Of a stretch of DNA of 64,000 nt, positions 1 through 8,372 are shown piece after piece; position 1 is the stretch's first letter; each line of letters begins with the position of its first letter. Source of the DNA: Flavobacteriaceae bacterium PS02334 (GTDB lineage: Bacteria > Bacteroidota > Bacteroidia > Flavobacteriales > Flavobacteriaceae); NCBI GenBank assembly GCA_029959295.1, contig JASCOH010000003.1, positions 124,001 to 188,000 on the forward strand, read 5' to 3'. Position numbers and translations under genes: made by a program. The notes beneath the pieces were generated by a model. That model saw only the letters and a list, made by a program, of their open reading frames with translations, did no database searches and was not told the DNA's origin.

Positions 1-130
1 ACCTTGTGCTATAAACATTTATTGTATTTTGAAATTGGTATTAATTTGACCTCTAATTTATTGATTTATTACAATATATTTTACTTATTTAAATTGCATT
101 TCATTTCTTTGTAGGCTATTTAAAACAATT

Positions 131-472
131 ATGATTAAAATATACCACAATCCGCGTTGCGGAAAATCTAGAGAAGGCTTAAATATTGTAGAAAATTCAG
201 GTCAAGAATTTGAAATTGTAAGATATCTTGAAAATGTTCCTTCGAAAGAAGAATTGAAATCGATACTTAAAATGCTTGATATCAAGGCAATTGATTTGGT
301 TAGGCAGAAAGAAAAGATTTGGGTTGAAAATTTTAGAGATAAAAAATTATCTGACGAAGCTATAATTGAGGCAATGATTAAAAATCCGATTTTAATTGAA
401 AGACCAATCGTCATTAATGTAAATAAAGCGACGATTGGAAGATCACCGCAAAATATTGAGAAAATTCTTTAA
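131..472 (+). CDS. arsC: ArsC/Spx-family arsenate reductase-like protein
   Basis: 113 aa, the usual length of the glutaredoxin-coupled arsenate reductase (ArsC) family. It opens with a thioredoxin-like beta strand followed by HNPRCGKSR, so the family's catalytic cysteine is Cys10. The later region IERPIVINVNKATIGR matches the conserved C-terminal 'RPI...IGRSP' block of ArsC/YfgD proteins. The expected reaction is reduction of arsenate to arsenite through a Cys-arsenate intermediate resolved by glutathione or glutaredoxin. No ars regulator or arsenite pump lies beside it, so a YfgD-like housekeeping oxidoreductase role is equally possible. It stands alone, about 100 bp upstream of a TonB-dependent receptor. 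Family assignment is firm; the arsenate substrate is inferred. Confidence 0.85.
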   Translation: MIKIYHNPRCGKSREGLNIVENSGQEFEIVRYLENVPSKEELKSILKMLDIKAIDLVRQKEKIWVENFRDKKLSDEAIIEAMIKNPILIERPIVINVNKATIGRSPQNIEKIL

Positions 473-572
473 GATTGTTAAATGTTTATTTAACAAACCT
501 TTGTGAAATCCCGCTTAAACCAAGGCCTACTTTTACGGTCTAAATTTCAATAAACCCAAACTTTACATTTGA

Positions 573-3059
573 ATGAAAAATTTAAAAGCAGCAATATTCC
601 TCCTATTGCTTACCATTTCCTTTTCTAGTTATTCCCAAGAACGACCGCAGGCAAAAAAGGTGAAAATTACTGGAAAAATTATCGAAAAGTCAACCAATTT
701 GCCACTCGGATATGCTACCGTAACCTTGACAAACACGCAGCGACCTGATGTTGTAACTGGCGGAATGACTGACGAGCAAGGAAATTTTAGCGTAGAAGCG
801 AATGCAGGAACTTATGATGTAAAATTTGAATTTATTTCTTTCAAGATAATTGATTTGAAACAACAAACTATTGCTGACGATAAAAATTTTGGCACAATTT
901 CTCTAGAAGCTGAAGCTGAAATGCTCGATGCCGTAGAAATTCGTGCAGAACGTTCAACGGTTGAAATAAAACTAGATAAAAAGGTCTATAATGTTGGAAG
1001 CGACATGATTGTAAAAGGCGGAACCGTAAGCGATGTTTTAGACAATGTGCCTTCCGTTTCTGTGGATGTGGAAGGAAATGTGAGCCTTCGTGGCAATGAA
1101 AACGTAAGAATTTTAATTGACGGAAGACCTTCTGGAGGAATTAATATTAATGACGTTTTGAAACTTCTTCCGGCTGATTCTGTTGATAAAGTGGAAGTAA
1201 TTACCAATCCTTCAGCAAGATATGATGCAGAAGGTGGCGGTGGAATTATCAATATCGTAATGAAAAAAGGTAAAAACCAAGGAATTACCGGAACGGTGAC
1301 TTTGTCAACTGGAGATCCTGCAAATCATGGAATTACTGGAACGGTTAACTACAAAACAGATAAATTCAATCTTTTCACGACGCAGGGCTACAGCTATAGA
1401 AAAGGTCCGGGGAATTCGATGACTGATACTGAATATTTAGATAAAGATACGCACGAAACGACTGGATTTTTGAAGGAAAGAAGAAATAATGAAAGGCTGA
1501 ATAAAAGCTATAACGGTAGTTTTGGTATGGATTTGTTCCTAAATAAATCAACAACTTGGACAAATACGGTTTCTTACAGAAGAAGCACAGGAGAAAATCC
1601 GGATAACGTGATGCTTTATAATTTTGACAGAGATTTTAATCCTACGTTTACAACAAATCGTTTGAACAATCAGGCTGACAAAGATATGAACGTGGAATTT
1701 TCTTCTAATTTGGTAAAAAAATTCAAAAAAGACGGACACCAATTGACAGTAGATTTTTCAGTTTCGAAAAGCAACGATGATGAGAATTCATTGATTGAAG
1801 TATTTTCAAATGATGTGCTTACCAATCAAAAAAATCAAACTACGTCAAATTTACAAGACCAAAATAGAACCATGCTTCAAGCAGATTATGTTTTGCCAAT
1901 TGGAGAAAAAAATCAATTTGAAGCCGGTTACCGCGGTAATTTTACTGATTTGACTACAGATTATGCTGTTGAAGATTTCAAAGATGGGATTTGGGTAAAC
2001 AATGAAGATTACACAAATATTTTGCAATATAAAGAGAATGTAAATGCTTTGTATACGCAGTTTGGTTCAAAAATTACCAGCAAGCTTTCTTATTTATTAG
2101 GACTACGCTGGGAAGATTCGAACATTGAAGTAAACCAATTTACGACAAACGATTTTAGAAATAAAAAATACAATAACTTTTTCCCAAGTGCTTTTTTGGC
2201 CTATGAATTTGGTGAAGGAACAAGCGCTTCGATAAGCTACAGCAGAAGAATTTCAAGACCTCGCTCCCGTTCTATCAATCCGTTTTCAAGCTTGTCGAGC
2301 AATATCAATCAATTCAGAGGAAATCCTGATTTAGATCCTTCCATGAGCGATGCTTTTGACTTGGGCTTCCTTAAAAAATGGGACAAACTTACTTTTAATA
2401 CTTCGATGTATTTCAACAGAACGCAAGATGCGGTTCAATTTGTAAAAAATGTAGAGACAAATGCAGATACGAATACGGACATCTTAATTACGTCTCCAAG
2501 AAATATTGGCGTTGAAGATCGTTTTGGATTTGAATTTACGCTTTCTTACAATCCTTACAAATGGTGGAGAATGAACAGCAATTTCAACTTGTTCAGAAAC
2601 CAGACTAAAGGAAGTTATACTTACACAGATTTAGAAAATAACGTTGAAGTGATTGATTTTAGCAACACGGCTTATTCTTGGTTTGCAAGAATCAATTCTA
2701 GAATCAATCTTCCGTTTGGAATCGATTGGCAAACAAACGGTACCTATAACGCACCCCAAACAAATGCTCAAGGAAAATCAAAAGGAATTGCAAGCATGAA
2801 TTTGGCTTTCAGCAAAGATGTTTTAAAAGACAAAGCGACGATTGCCTTAAACGTAAACGACGTCTTTAATTCAAGAAAAAGAATTATGGAAAGCAATTTG
2901 CCTGTACAAAATTCTTATTCAGAAATGCAGTGGAGAGAAAGACAAATTTCACTGACTTTTACTTACCGTTTCAATAAGAAGAAAACAGAAAGAGAAAAAA
3001 CCGCTAAAAAACCAGGAACTGATCAAGACAATGGTGGGGGTGAAGAATATGGAGGATAA
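573..3059 (+). CDS. TonB-dependent receptor / outer membrane beta-barrel family protein
   Basis: 828 aa. A signal peptide (residues 1-21, ending SSYSQ) precedes a CarboxypepD_reg-like beta-sandwich (about 29-115) that includes a GYATVTL segment. A plug-like region follows (about 130-235, VSLRGNENVRILIDGRP and VEVITNPSARYDAEGGGGIINIVMK), then a long beta-barrel rich in aromatic and polar residues. This order is typical of the 'outer membrane protein beta-barrel' group of Bacteroidota TonB-dependent proteins. The C-terminus is lysine-rich and ends in a Gly-Glu tail (DNGGGEEYGG), which is unusual for barrels because they normally end in an aromatic residue. No SusD partner is adjacent, so the substrate is unknown; siderophore, metal or peptide uptake are all possible. 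A TACATTTG box at 564-571 lies directly before the ATG, so the mRNA may be leaderless. Confidence 0.88.
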   Translation: MKNLKAAIFLLLLTISFSSYSQERPQAKKVKITGKIIEKSTNLPLGYATVTLTNTQRPDVVTGGMTDEQGNFSVEANAGTYDVKFEFISFKIIDLKQQTIADDKNFGTISLEAEAEMLDAVEIRAERSTVEIKLDKKVYNVGSDMIVKGGTVSDVLDNVPSVSVDVEGNVSLRGNENVRILIDGRPSGGININDVLKLLPADSVDKVEVITNPSARYDAEGGGGIINIVMKKGKNQGITGTVTLSTGDPANHGITGTVNYKTDKFNLFTTQGYSYRKGPGNSMTDTEYLDKDTHETTGFLKERRNNERLNKSYNGSFGMDLFLNKSTTWTNTVSYRRSTGENPDNVMLYNFDRDFNPTFTTNRLNNQADKDMNVEFSSNLVKKFKKDGHQLTVDFSVSKSNDDENSLIEVFSNDVLTNQKNQTTSNLQDQNRTMLQADYVLPIGEKNQFEAGYRGNFTDLTTDYAVEDFKDGIWVNNEDYTNILQYKENVNALYTQFGSKITSKLSYLLGLRWEDSNIEVNQFTTNDFRNKKYNNFFPSAFLAYEFGEGTSASISYSRRISRPRSRSINPFSSLSSNINQFRGNPDLDPSMSDAFDLGFLKKWDKLTFNTSMYFNRTQDAVQFVKNVETNADTNTDILITSPRNIGVEDRFGFEFTLSYNPYKWWRMNSNFNLFRNQTKGSYTYTDLENNVEVIDFSNTAYSWFARINSRINLPFGIDWQTNGTYNAPQTNAQGKSKGIASMNLAFSKDVLKDKATIALNVNDVFNSRKRIMESNLPVQNSYSEMQWRERQISLTFTYRFNKKKTEREKTAKKPGTDQDNGGGEEYGG

Positions 3060-3071
3060 TTTATTTTCATA

Positions 3072-3102
3072 AAAAAAGGAGTCATAACTGGCTCTTTTTT
3101 TT
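3072..3102 (+). terminator. Rho-independent terminator after the TonB-dependent receptor
   Basis: A-tract, then a six-pair stem (GAGTCA / TGGCTC, one G-U pair) with loop TAAC, then eight T's. It starts 13 bp after the receptor's stop codon. Confidence 0.75.
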
Positions 3103-3132
3103 ATTTAAAAAATATTTAATTGATTTATAAAA

Positions 3133-3160
3133 GAAAAGGGAACCGATTGGTTCCCTTTTC
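3133..3160 (-). terminator. Terminator of the 53-aa membrane protein gene
   Basis: A perfect 12-bp stem (GAAAAGGGAACC / GGTTCCCTTTTC) with a four-base loop. Read on the minus strand it is followed by TTTTAT, and it begins about 24 bp after the stop of the small minus-strand gene. Its presence supports that small gene being transcribed. Confidence 0.75.
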
Positions 3161-3183
3161 AATAAGAGTTCAGAATTAACTGA

Positions 3184-3345
3184 TTACTCTTGTTTCTTTT
3201 TAGCTCTTCTTTCTTTGACCAATTCGATGATTGCTCCTCCGATCCAATACTGAACGAAGCCTACTAAAAAAATCATAAGCCAGAAACCTATAGTTAAGAT
3301 AGTTAAGAAAGCCAAGAAACCTAAATACTGTGAAAATTCAAACAT
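3184..3345 (-). CDS. Small membrane protein (53 aa), unknown function
   Basis: This 53-aa frame starts MFEFSQYLGF and ends RRAKKKQE. Residues about 8-32 form a strongly hydrophobic segment, followed by a short amphipathic part and a C-terminal tail of K/R residues (KERRAKKKQ), which by the positive-inside rule would face the cytoplasm. It has its own good terminator at 3133-3160 and fills an otherwise empty gap between the receptor and fumC. I do not recognise a named family. Coding nature is inferred from the intact hydrophobic-plus-basic layout, the clean start and stop, and the terminator. No neighbour suggests a role. Confidence 0.7.
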   Translation of the reverse strand: MFEFSQYLGFLAFLTILTIGFWLMIFLVGFVQYWIGGAIIELVKERRAKKKQE

Positions 3346-3457
3346 ATTTTCCGGAATTTTTTTGAATATCTGTCAAAGATAAGCGTAATAATGCTTTTGA
3401 CCAATAAAATCAAGGAAAATAATTTTTAAATCATTTTTTAAAGCTAGTTATAATCCT

Positions 3458-3465
3458 TATTTTTG
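3458..3465 (+). promoter_or_regulatory. Probable -7 box for fumC
   Basis: TATTTTTG matches the Bacteroidota TAnnTTTG -7 element and lies 54 bp before the fumC ATG. No clear TTTG -33 element stands at the expected spacing, only a T-rich stretch near 3436. Confidence 0.4.
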
Positions 3466-3519
3466 GGCTGATTTTAAAAAATCATCTTTTATAAATAACA
3501 AACAACAAACATACATACA

Positions 3520-4917
3520 ATGGAATACAGAATTGAAAAAGACACGATGGGTGAAGTAAAAGTTCCTGCAGATAAATATTGGGGAGCTCAAACAGAACGT
3601 TCAAGAAACAACTTTAAAATCGGTCCGTCGGCGTCAATGCCAAAAGAAATCATCGAAGGTTTTGCTTATTTAAAAAAAGCAGCAGCTTATGCCAACCATG
3701 ATTTAGGTGTTTTGCCAGTAGAAAAAAGAGACGCAATTGCTGCAGTTTGTGATGAAATCTTAGCAGGAAAATTAGATGCAGAATTTCCATTGGTAATCTG
3801 GCAGACAGGTTCTGGGACGCAAAGCAACATGAACGTGAACGAAGTCGTGGCAAACAGAGCGCAGGTTTTAGCCGGGCATAAAATTGGCGAAGGCGAGCAA
3901 TTCATCAAAGCAAATGACGACGTGAACAAATCACAGTCTTCGAATGATACTTATCCAACAGGAATGCACATTGCAGCTTACAAAGCAGTTGTGGAAGTGA
4001 CAATTCCAGGTGTAGAAAAATTAAGAGATACGCTTCACGCAAAAGCAGAAGCTTTCAAAAACGTAGTGAAAATCGGCAGAACGCATTTAATGGATGCTAC
4101 TCCATTGACTTTAGGCCAAGAAATTTCTGGTTACGTAGCGCAATTAAATTACGGATTAAAAGCATTGAAAAATACTTTAGCGCATCTTTCAGAAGTAGCT
4201 TTAGGCGGAACAGCTGTAGGAACTGGATTGAATACTCCAGAAGGTTATGACGTAAAAGTAGCAGAATACATCGCACAATTTACTGGTCATCCGTTTGTAA
4301 CAGCTCCAAATAAATTCGAAGCTTTAGCAGCGCACGACGCAATTGTGGAAACACACGGAGCCTTGAAACAATTGGCAGTTTCTTTGAATAAAATTGCAAA
4401 TGATGTAAGAATGATGGCTTCAGGACCGCGTTCAGGAATTGGCGAAATCATCATTCCAGAAAACGAACCAGGCTCTTCAATCATGCCAGGAAAAGTAAAT
4501 CCTACGCAGTGTGAGGCTTTGACAATGGTTTGTGCTCAAGTTATGGGTAATGACGTGACAATCACAATTGGCGGTACTCAAGGGCATTATGAATTGAATG
4601 TTTTCAAACCTTTGATGGCTTCAAATTTCTTGCAATCTGCACGTTTATTAGGCGATGCTTGTGTTTCTTTCGACGAACACTGTGCGCAAGGAATTGAACC
4701 AAACTACACAAGAATTAAAGAGTTGGTTGACAATTCATTAATGTTGGTTACCGCTTTAAATACAAAAATCGGTTACTACAAAGCCGCAGAAATCGCTCAG
4801 ACGGCACACAAAAACGGAACAACTTTGAAAGAAGAATCAGTACGTTTAGGATATGTAACTGCTGAAGATTTTGATGCTTGGGTAAAACCAGAAGATATGG
4901 TTGGAAGCTTGAAATAA
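3520..4917 (+). CDS. fumC: Class II fumarate hydratase
   Basis: 465 aa, the normal length of FumC. It catalyses reversible hydration of fumarate to L-malate in the TCA cycle as a cytosolic homotetramer without an iron-sulfur cluster. Visible signatures are the start [23 protein letters not shown], the [11 protein letters not shown] block, the [16 protein letters not shown] block, and the superfamily signature [11 protein letters not shown] at residues about 318-328, which carries the catalytic-loop serine. Monocistronic: promoter-like box upstream and a strong terminator 23 bp downstream. Compared with its neighbours it is rich in GCA/GAA codons, as expected for a highly expressed enzyme. Argininosuccinate lyase and aspartase belong to the same superfamily, but the sequence is clearly fumarase-like. 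Confidence 0.97.
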   Translation: MEYRIEKDTMGEVKVPADKYWGAQTERSRNNFKIGPSASMPKEIIEGFAYLKKAAAYANHDLGVLPVEKRDAIAAVCDEILAGKLDAEFPLVIWQTGSGTQSNMNVNEVVANRAQVLAGHKIGEGEQFIKANDDVNKSQSSNDTYPTGMHIAAYKAVVEVTIPGVEKLRDTLHAKAEAFKNVVKIGRTHLMDATPLTLGQEISGYVAQLNYGLKALKNTLAHLSEVALGGTAVGTGLNTPEGYDVKVAEYIAQFTGHPFVTAPNKFEALAAHDAIVETHGALKQLAVSLNKIANDVRMMASGPRSGIGEIIIPENEPGSSIMPGKVNPTQCEALTMVCAQVMGNDVTITIGGTQGHYELNVFKPLMASNFLQSARLLGDACVSFDEHCAQGIEPNYTRIKELVDNSLMLVTALNTKIGYYKAAEIAQTAHKNGTTLKEESVRLGYVTAEDFDAWVKPEDMVGSLK

Positions 4918-4939
4918 TAACACATTTCATTTTATAAAT

Positions 4940-4975
4940 AAAAAAACCTGAAGTTTAAGCTTCAGGTTTTTTTAT
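4940..4975. terminator. Bidirectional terminator between fumC and the DUF1003 gene
   Basis: Stem CCTGAAG / CTTCAGG flanked by A-tract on the left and T-tract on the right, serving the two convergent genes. Confidence 0.85.
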
Positions 4976-4982
4976 TTTAATA

Positions 4983-5687
4983 CTATTCAGATTTCTTTTC
5001 GTTTATTTTCTCCAGAATATCTTCCATCATATCCATCTGCACTTTTTGAATTTCAATCATAGATTGCTCTTGGTGCATAATCAAGTGATCGATTTTTTCA
5101 TGCAGCATTCTGATTTCTAGTTCTGATTTTAAGTTGATCATATAATCTTTTTTGGCTCTGTCGCGGTCTTTTTCTTCCGTTCTATTTTGGCTCATCATAA
5201 TTACCGGAGCTTGCAAAGCCGCAACGCAAGAAAGAATTAAATTCAATAATATAAATGGATAAGGATCAAAACCTTTGTTCATAAAAATAAATACGTTGGC
5301 GCAAATCCACAAACAAAGAAATCCCAAAAAAGAAATTATAAAGGTCCAGCTTCCGCCAAAAGTGGCTACTTTATCAGCAATTTTTTGTCCAAAAGTAAAT
5401 TGCTGAATTTCATCATCTAGCTTATCTGAAAGAATCGTATCATTTTTCAAAGAATCTAAAACAGCGGTTTCCATTTCAGACAACTCCCCTGTTTCGTCAA
5501 GCAACATTTGGGCGACATATTTTTCTCTAAACGAGCGCAGTTCGCTAGTCGACATACATTTTTCACCCTCAAATTCAGGATGTTTCTGCTTTATAAAATC
5601 CAAAATTGACTGTCTGATCAATTTAGCCGAAATTCGTTCTTGTTCTGGATATTCTTTCCCAGAAATATCACTTTTAAAATTTTCCAT
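4983..5687 (-). CDS. DUF1003 domain membrane protein
   Basis: 234 aa from the ATG at 5687 (MENFKSDISGKEY). A seven-codon longer reading exists but has a less convincing start. The C-terminal two thirds match the DUF1003 layout: DKVATFGGSWTFI, then two transmembrane helices (about residues 115-135 and 142-162) separated by a short loop with FDPYPFILLN. A basic, coiled helix follows, with the NRTEEKDRDRAK motif. The N-terminal 80 residues are a soluble helical region. Function of the family is unknown. The upstream neighbour on the same strand is corA, 75 bp away, so the pair may be co-transcribed and both act at the inner membrane. No mutation of the core motifs is visible. Confidence 0.85.
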   Translation of the reverse strand: MENFKSDISGKEYPEQERISAKLIRQSILDFIKQKHPEFEGEKCMSTSELRSFREKYVAQMLLDETGELSEMETAVLDSLKNDTILSDKLDDEIQQFTFGQKIADKVATFGGSWTFIISFLGFLCLWICANVFIFMNKGFDPYPFILLNLILSCVAALQAPVIMMSQNRTEEKDRDRAKKDYMINLKSELEIRMLHEKIDHLIMHQEQSMIEIQKVQMDMMEDILEKINEKKSE

Positions 5688-5762
5688 ATAATTAAGTCTT
5701 ATTGTCAAAAGTTAAACGCCGAGTCTAAGAAGTCTGATCTTCTAAAATCTAAGAAGTCCAAT

Positions 5763-6845
5763 CTAAAACCAGCGCTTCTTTTTAAAATAAATCACCATTC
5801 CGATAGTCACAAAAACCATTGAAGTTAGCACAATAAAATAGCCGTTTTTGCTATGAAGTTCGGGCATATTGTCAAAATTCATCCCATAAACACCGACTAT
5901 AAATGTCAGCGGCATAAAAATTACAGAAAAAATAGTCAGCGTTTTCATAATCTGGTTCATGCGCTGGCTTTGCGAAGAAAAAAAGATATTTGAAGCGCTT
6001 TCCAGAACATTGATATCATATTCAATCTGTTCTAGCAATTCCAAACTTTTCTGGTGCAGGCGCGCAAAAAAGCTATAATTCGATTTATCAATTACGTCAA
6101 AATTCCCGTCATCATTGCTTACTTTCAAATTGAATAAAGCATCGCGCAAAGGAACAATAGACCGCTTCAAAAAACTCAAATTATCGCGAATCTTTTCAAT
6201 TTCCTCTAAAACATCTGATTTATAGCTCGTTTTTGCGACAATCAATAGCTTTTCAATCTCTTCTTCATAGTTTTCAAGCGTAATAAAAAAGTTTTCCATC
6301 ACGGCATCCAATAGTAAATAAAGGAGGTAATCATTCTTTTTCTTCCTTACAATTCCAGCTCTCGTACGGATTCGCTCTCTAATGTGCGTAAAAAAATCGC
6401 TCTTTTTCTCTTGAAAAGAAACAATTAGGTTGTCTTTCAGCAAAAAGCTGATCTGCTCCACTTGAATATTATCCAAATCCTCTTTTTGAAGAATTGATTT
6501 GATGCTGAAAAATAAAACATCGTCCATCTCCTCCATTCTCGTCCGGCGGGTCGTGTTTAAAACATCGCCGATTATGAAAGTCTCAATTCCAACAATTTCT
6601 CCGACTTCTTGAATAAAATTTACATCATGTAATCCATGGATATTTAACCACTTAACATCATTTTCCTGAAGCTTGTCTTCAAGTTCTTTTTTCACTCTTT
6701 GCAATGATACATTTTCATATTCTTCAAAGCCTTCTTCGTTATAAACAAACAGTTGCATTTCCACAGGATCACTTTTGTGAACTCCCGTATATTCAAAAGT
6801 ATTGGGCTGAACTTTTCGAACTTTCTTATATTTTACTCTTCTCAA
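5763..6845 (-). CDS. corA: CorA-type magnesium/cobalt transporter
   Basis: 360 aa, the usual size. The long N-terminal cytoplasmic domain (about 1-290) ends in a coiled stalk helix. It is followed by TM1 (about 302-322), the signature YGMNFDNMPE in the periplasmic loop, TM2 (about 333-353), and a short basic tail KKKRWF. The GMN motif forms the selectivity filter of the homopentameric Mg2+ channel. Cobalt and nickel are common secondary substrates. The gene lies upstream of the DUF1003 gene on the same strand and is divergent from hutI, with a structured repeat (6908-7020) between them. Assignment is strong from the motif and layout; ion preference is inferred. Confidence 0.95.
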   Translation of the reverse strand: MRRVKYKKVRKVQPNTFEYTGVHKSDPVEMQLFVYNEEGFEEYENVSLQRVKKELEDKLQENDVKWLNIHGLHDVNFIQEVGEIVGIETFIIGDVLNTTRRTRMEEMDDVLFFSIKSILQKEDLDNIQVEQISFLLKDNLIVSFQEKKSDFFTHIRERIRTRAGIVRKKKNDYLLYLLLDAVMENFFITLENYEEEIEKLLIVAKTSYKSDVLEEIEKIRDNLSFLKRSIVPLRDALFNLKVSNDDGNFDVIDKSNYSFFARLHQKSLELLEQIEYDINVLESASNIFFSSQSQRMNQIMKTLTIFSVIFMPLTFIVGVYGMNFDNMPELHSKNGYFIVLTSMVFVTIGMVIYFKKKRWF

Positions 6846-6907
6846 AACAGATTAATTTGTCATAAAGATAGGAGTTTTTAAAATTCCAATTTACATTTAC
6901 AGAAATA

Positions 6908-7020
6908 TTTGAAGCGAATGGCCTGTGAATTATCAGCCATCCATTTTCCCGCTGCAGCAACTCGCTTTAAACCTGTTTGGCCACAGGTTTAAGAGCTCAA
7001 ACAATTGCAGCATCGGGGCT
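6908..7020 (+). repeat. Structured dispersed repeat, copy 1
   Basis: About 113 bp, homologous to the inverted element at 41962-42072. Shared blocks in order are TTTGAAGCGAA, CAGCCAT, ATTTTCCCGCT, ACTCGCTTTA, AAGAGCTCAA and CATCGGGGCT. The centre folds as GCTTTAAACCTGT / ACAGGTTTAAGAGC around TTGGCC. The sequence between the shared blocks differs from copy 2 while the pairing is kept. It lies between corA and hutI and contains the spurious upstream start of the hutI frame. Confidence 0.75.
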
Positions 7021-7062
7021 AGAAAACAATCAAAAGGCTTACTTTTAAACGTCATACCAAAA

Positions 7063-8298
7063 ATGAGAACATTAATTGTCAATATAAAAGAACTAATTCA
7101 AGTCAGAGAAACTCTCATAAAAAAAGTTTCTGGAGCAGAAATGGCAATCCTTCCAACCATAGAAAACGCATTTCTACTAATTGAAAACAACTTGATTGCT
7201 GACTTTGGAAAAATGGAAAATCTTCCAGAAATCAAAGCAGAGAAAACTATCGATGCCACAGGAAAAGTAGTTCTTCCAGCTTGGTGCGACAGCCACACGC
7301 ACATTGTTTACGCAGGAAATCGTGTCCAAGAATTTGTCGACAGAATCAACGGATTGTCCTACGAAGAAATCGCAAATCGCGGCGGCGGAATCCTAAATTC
7401 AGCCAAAAAACTAAACGAAACTTCTGAAGAAGAAATCTACAGCCAGTCAAAATTACGCCTCGAAGAAGTAATGAATCAAGGAACTGGCGCTGTGGAAATC
7501 AAATCGGGTTACGGACTCACAGTCGAAGGTGAATTAAAAATGCTTCGCGTAATCAAAAAGCTGAAAGAAAATTATCCTGTTGCCATTAAAGCCACTTTCC
7601 TTGGAGCACATGCTTTTCCGACTGAATTTAAAGAAAATCATTCTGGATATATTGACTTAATCATCAACGAAATGCTCCCGAAAATCGCTGAAGAAAACCT
7701 AGCAGATTACATCGATGCTTTCCTAGAAACAGGATATTTCTCCATTGAAGAAACCGAAAGAATTATGGAAGCCGGAAAAAAATATGGCTTGACCGCAAAA
7801 ATCCACGTCAACCAATTTACAGCAATAAACGGAATTGAAGCCTGCATAAAACACAACGCGCTTTCTGTTGATCATCTTGAAATTGTCACAGATGAAGACA
7901 TTGAAATTCTGAAAAACTCTGAAACAATGCCTGTTGCCTTGCCTTCGTGTTCTTATTTTATCAGCATTCCTTACACGCCTGCCAGAAAAATGCTGAACGC
8001 TGGATTGCCGTTAGCTTTAGCTTCTGATTTCAATCCAGGGACAACGCCTTCAGGAAATATGAATTTCGTAGTGGCAACCGCCTGCATCAAGATGAAAATG
8101 ACACCTGAAGAAGCGATAAACGCAGCCACAATAAACGGAGCTTACGCCATGGGAATTTCTGAAACGCACGGTTCAATTACCAAAGGAAAACACGCCAATC
8201 TGATAATTACAAAACCAATAATTTCTTATTATCAGTTGCCTTACGCTTTCGGAACCGATTTAATTGATCAGGTTATTATTAAAGGAAAATTGATTTAA
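7063..8298 (+). CDS. hutI: Imidazolonepropionase
   Basis: 411 aa when started at the ATG at 7063, which is the family length. The same frame stays open upstream to a GTG at 6925, but that extension lies in a dispersed repeat and has no protein-like content. The enzyme is a metal-dependent amidohydrolase that opens 4-imidazolone-5-propionate to N-formimidoyl-L-glutamate, the third step of histidine degradation. Visible features are the metal-binding SHTH (His78, His80), EIKSGYGL, the KIHVNQF histidine, the conserved VDHLE, and ASDFNPGT with the metal-ligand aspartate. hutG, the next step, lies 1.1 kb downstream, separated by one opposing gene. hutH and hutU are not in the window. Confidence 0.96.
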   Translation: MRTLIVNIKELIQVRETLIKKVSGAEMAILPTIENAFLLIENNLIADFGKMENLPEIKAEKTIDATGKVVLPAWCDSHTHIVYAGNRVQEFVDRINGLSYEEIANRGGGILNSAKKLNETSEEEIYSQSKLRLEEVMNQGTGAVEIKSGYGLTVEGELKMLRVIKKLKENYPVAIKATFLGAHAFPTEFKENHSGYIDLIINEMLPKIAEENLADYIDAFLETGYFSIEETERIMEAGKKYGLTAKIHVNQFTAINGIEACIKHNALSVDHLEIVTDEDIEILKNSETMPVALPSCSYFISIPYTPARKMLNAGLPLALASDFNPGTTPSGNMNFVVATACIKMKMTPEEAINAATINGAYAMGISETHGSITKGKHANLIITKPIISYYQLPYAFGTDLIDQVIIKGKLI

Positions 8299-8317
8299 GT
8301 TTAAATTTTCACAAAAT

Positions 8318-8344
8318 AAAAAAGGAGCCAATTGGCTCCTTTTT
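8318..8344. terminator. Bidirectional terminator after hutI
   Basis: A near-perfect palindrome AAAAGGAGCCAATTGGCTCC followed by TTTTTG. It serves hutI and the convergent coiled-coil gene. Confidence 0.85.
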
Positions 8345-8372
8345 GCAGTTTAAGTTTTTGATGCTTTGTTTG

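Noticed and set aside
131-472. Arsenic resistance cluster
   Set aside because: Only the ArsC-like gene is present; no arsR, arsB or acr3 neighbours.
6925-7062. Upstream GTG extension of hutI by 46 codons
   Set aside because: It lies inside the dispersed repeat and the protein begins properly at the 7063 ATG, matching family length.
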